From: an uncultured Eubacterium sp.
GTDB lineage: Bacteria; Bacillota; Clostridia; Peptostreptococcales; Anaerovoracaceae
Direction: 5' to 3'
NCBI GenBank assembly: GCA_900551775.1
Contig: URXI01000074.1
Location: 1 to 14,612, forward strand
Length of the DNA: 14,612 nucleotides
The notes below the pieces were generated by a model. The model was not told the DNA's origin. It saw only the letters and a program-made list of their open reading frames with translations, and did no database searches. Positions 13,133 to 14,612 of this stretch are shown piece after piece (within the stretch, counting starts at the first letter, position 1; every line of letters starts with the position of its first letter). The translations under genes were made by a program, and so were the position numbers.

Positions 13133-14425
13133 TTACTCCCACTCAATAGTCCCGCACGGTTTTGGTGTCATATCGTAACAAACTCTATTGACCCCTTCCA
13201 CCTCTGTCAGGATGCGGTCTGTAATCTTATGTAAGATCGGCCAGTCGATATCTTCGATGGTTGCAGTCATGGCGTCTATGGTGTTGACGGCACGGATGAT
13301 GACCGGATATTCGAAGCTTCTGGCATTGTTCTTCACCCCTACAGACTTGAAATCCGGAACGATGGTGAAATACTGCCATACCTTCTTGTCCAGTCCGGCC
13401 TTTGCAAACTCTTCACGAAGGATCGCGTCGGATTCACGAACTGCTTCCAGCCTGTCCCTGGTGATTGCGCCCAGGCAGCGAACGCCCAGTCCAGGTCCTG
13501 GGAACGGCTGACGGTAAACCATGTCATATGGCAGTCCCAGTTCCACGCCGCAGGCTCTCACTTCGTCCTTGAACAGCTGGCGAAGCGGCTCAACCAGTTC
13601 AAACGCCAGGTCTTCCGGAAGTCCGCCGACGTTGTGGTGGGATTTTACCACCTTTGCTGTCTTGGTTCCACTCTCTACGATGTCAGGATAGATGGTTCCC
13701 TGTGCCAGGAAATCGATACCGGAAAGCTTGCGGGCTTCCTCTTCAAATACGCGGATAAACTCCGCTCCGATAATCTTGCGCTTCTGCTCCGGATCCTCGA
13801 CGCCCGCCAGTTTTCCGAGAAACCTTTCGCTGGCGTCAACATAGACCAGGTTGGCATCCATCTGGTTCTTGAACACCTCGATAACGCTCTCTGACTCCCC
13901 TTTTCGCATAAGGCCGTGGTTGACGTGAACGCAGACGAGCTGCTTGCCGATGGCTTTGATCAAAAGCGCCGCTACCACAGAACTGTCCACGCCGCCGGAC
14001 AGCGCCAGCAAGACCTTGCGGTCACCTACCTGCTCCTTGATCAATTCAATCTGATCAGCTACGAAATTCTTCATATTCCAGTTGGTGTCCGCTTTGCAGA
14101 TGTCAAAGACGAATCCGCGCAGCTGCTCCTCTGTCGGCATCGAGGCCAGCTTCATCTCGCAAAGGGCTGGCGCATGGTCGATGGCCATGACAGGATATCC
14201 GGCATCATAAATTTCCGGCAGAACATCGATGTCTTTGCCGTCCACATTGCGATGTTCACCGCCGAACAAAATCACGCCCTTTACGTTAGGCAGCTTCAAA
14301 AGCTCCTCCTTTGTAATATCGTGAGGGTAAATCTCACTGTATACGCCGAGAGCACGGATTTCCCTTGCCAGTGCTGTATTCTCACTGCTTCCTAAATCTA
14401 ATATTACAATCATATCTTGTTTCAT
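13133..14425 (-). CDS. guaA: GMP synthase with degenerate, shortened glutaminase domain
   Basis: Catalyses XMP + ATP + nitrogen donor to GMP, the last step of guanine nucleotide synthesis. The ATP-pyrophosphatase domain is intact, with the P-loop LSGGVDSS at 142-149, and so is the GMP synthase C-terminal dimerisation domain (QPFPGPGLGVRCLGAITRDR; ending PKPCGTIEWE). The N-terminal glutaminase (class I GATase) is not: the strand ILDLGSSENTALAREIRALG and GVILFGGEHRNV are recognisable, but the nucleophile elbow, normally GICYG, reads AIDHA, with Asp83 at the Cys position. About 80 residues that normally hold the catalytic His and Glu (the HPEV box) are absent before GFVFDIC. Length is 430 against the usual 510-525. 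The enzyme should therefore need free ammonia or a separate glutaminase. ATG 14425 is 8 nt from GAGGAG; ATG 14431 is too close. Confidence 0.93.
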   Translation of the reverse strand: MKQDMIVILDLGSSENTALAREIRALGVYSEIYPHDITKEELLKLPNVKGVILFGGEHRNVDGKDIDVLPEIYDAGYPVMAIDHAPALCEMKLASMPTEEQLRGFVFDICKADTNWNMKNFVADQIELIKEQVGDRKVLLALSGGVDSSVVAALLIKAIGKQLVCVHVNHGLMRKGESESVIEVFKNQMDANLVYVDASERFLGKLAGVEDPEQKRKIIGAEFIRVFEEEARKLSGIDFLAQGTIYPDIVESGTKTAKVVKSHHNVGGLPEDLAFELVEPLRQLFKDEVRACGVELGLPYDMVYRQPFPGPGLGVRCLGAITRDRLEAVRESDAILREEFAKAGLDKKVWQYFTIVPDFKSVGVKNNARSFEYPVIIRAVNTIDAMTATIEDIDWPILHKITDRILTEVEGVNRVCYDMTPKPCGTIEWE

Positions 14426-14456
14426 AAGCATTTCTCCTCTTGTTTAATCTGTTTCT

Positions 14457-14485
14457 AGTTTAGCACAAATTGGCTGCCAGCGGAA
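14457..14485 (-). promoter_or_regulatory. Probable promoter of guaA
   Basis: Minus strand: -35 TTCCGC (14480-14485), 17-nt spacer, extended -10 TGCTAAACT (TAAACT at 14457-14462). It lies in the 76-bp gap after the upstream gene. No purine-riboswitch core is apparent in the short leader. Confidence 0.4.
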
Positions 14486-14501
14486 CAAAAATTTGACCGC
14501 C

Positions 14502-14612
14502 CTATATTACGGACATCTTCAAGGTGCCGATGCCTTCTACTTCCATGTCGATTTTGTCACCTGCATGGACAAAAGGCTGCTTGCCCATATATTCCGGCAA
14601 AGCGCCGCCGGC
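14502..14612 (-). CDS. Fumarylacetoacetate hydrolase-family protein (C-terminal end only)
   Basis: The last 36 residues end in QPFVHAGDKIDMEVEGIGTL then KMSVI and a TAG. The pattern LxxGDxVExEIEGIGTL at the extreme C terminus is typical of the FAH/2-hydroxyhepta-2,4-diene-dioate isomerase superfamily. These are metal-dependent enzymes that cleave or decarboxylate acylpyruvate-type substrates. The start and active site lie outside the window, so the substrate is unknown. It is on the same strand as guaA, with a 76-bp gap containing a possible promoter. Confidence 0.75.
   Translation of the reverse strand, partial: AGGALPEYMGKQPFVHAGDKIDMEVEGIGTLKMSVI

Noticed and set aside
1..14612. tRNA, rRNA, CRISPR array, integrase or complete insertion sequence
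   Set aside because: None seen by reading the window; no T-loop/anticodon patterns, no regularly spaced repeats and no transposase or recombinase motifs.

Overview
The window looks like a chromosomal stretch of a low-to-mid GC Firmicute, most likely a gut-type member of the class Clostridia (Lachnospiraceae-like by gene content; genus not determinable). Shine-Dalgarno sites are strong, promoters are sigma-A-like, and most families seen (MhsT-type NSS transporter, DUF3795, AbiE, AlbA_2 regulator, PIN/NYN protein) are common there. Every convincing gene is on the minus strand, so transcription runs from high to low coordinates.

Right edge, probably core genome: the 3' end of a fumarylacetoacetate hydrolase-family gene (14502-14612), then a GMP synthase gene (13133-14425). 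Its glutaminase domain is shortened and has lost the catalytic cysteine and the His/Glu segment, which suggests ammonia-dependent GMP synthesis. Downstream of its 3' end lies an accessory island about 10 kb long: a phage-like hypothetical gene (12278-12943), a gene-poor stretch, a KilA-N domain gene (10867-11736), a C-terminal scrap of mcrC (10644-10826), a decayed two-gene module, a DUF3795 gene (7607-7939), a complete AbiE-type toxin-antitoxin pair (5859-7372), an O6-alkylguanine-DNA alkyltransferase gene (5014-5619) whose normal stop seems lost, fused scraps of a SAM methyltransferase and a PLP decarboxylase (4670-5077), an AlbA_2/HATPase_c_4/winged-helix regulator (3090-4508) and a PIN/NYN-like putative nuclease (2312-2926). 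Left edge: an NSS sodium symporter (666-2003) directly followed by a chloramphenicol acetyltransferase-family gene that runs off the window (1-643), apparently one operon.

The most interesting part is 8015-10565. It is fragmented into several short frames, but joining frames across two small indels rebuilds one protein of about 487 residues (A). Joining across one indel and one in-frame TAA rebuilds a second of about 370 residues (B). B has a coiled-coil start and a long Gly/Ala-rich, glycine-zipper-like hydrophobic core. A has two His-containing motifs that resemble, by eye, membrane hydrolases of the DUF457/YdjM kind. A ends inside the start of B, so they were translationally coupled. I do not recognise the pair as a named system. 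It sits among defence genes and remnants, so a decayed membrane-acting defence or toxin module is a reasonable but unproven guess.

Regulatory sequence is readable in places: a perfect TTGACA-17-TATAAT promoter before abiE with two identical 10-bp boxes 80 bp apart, promoters for the NSS, PIN and GMP synthase genes, and several hairpin terminators. Two terminator-like hairpins (near 7541 and 11884) are diverged copies of each other with a compensatory base-pair change. No tRNA, rRNA, CRISPR array, integrase or complete insertion sequence was seen.
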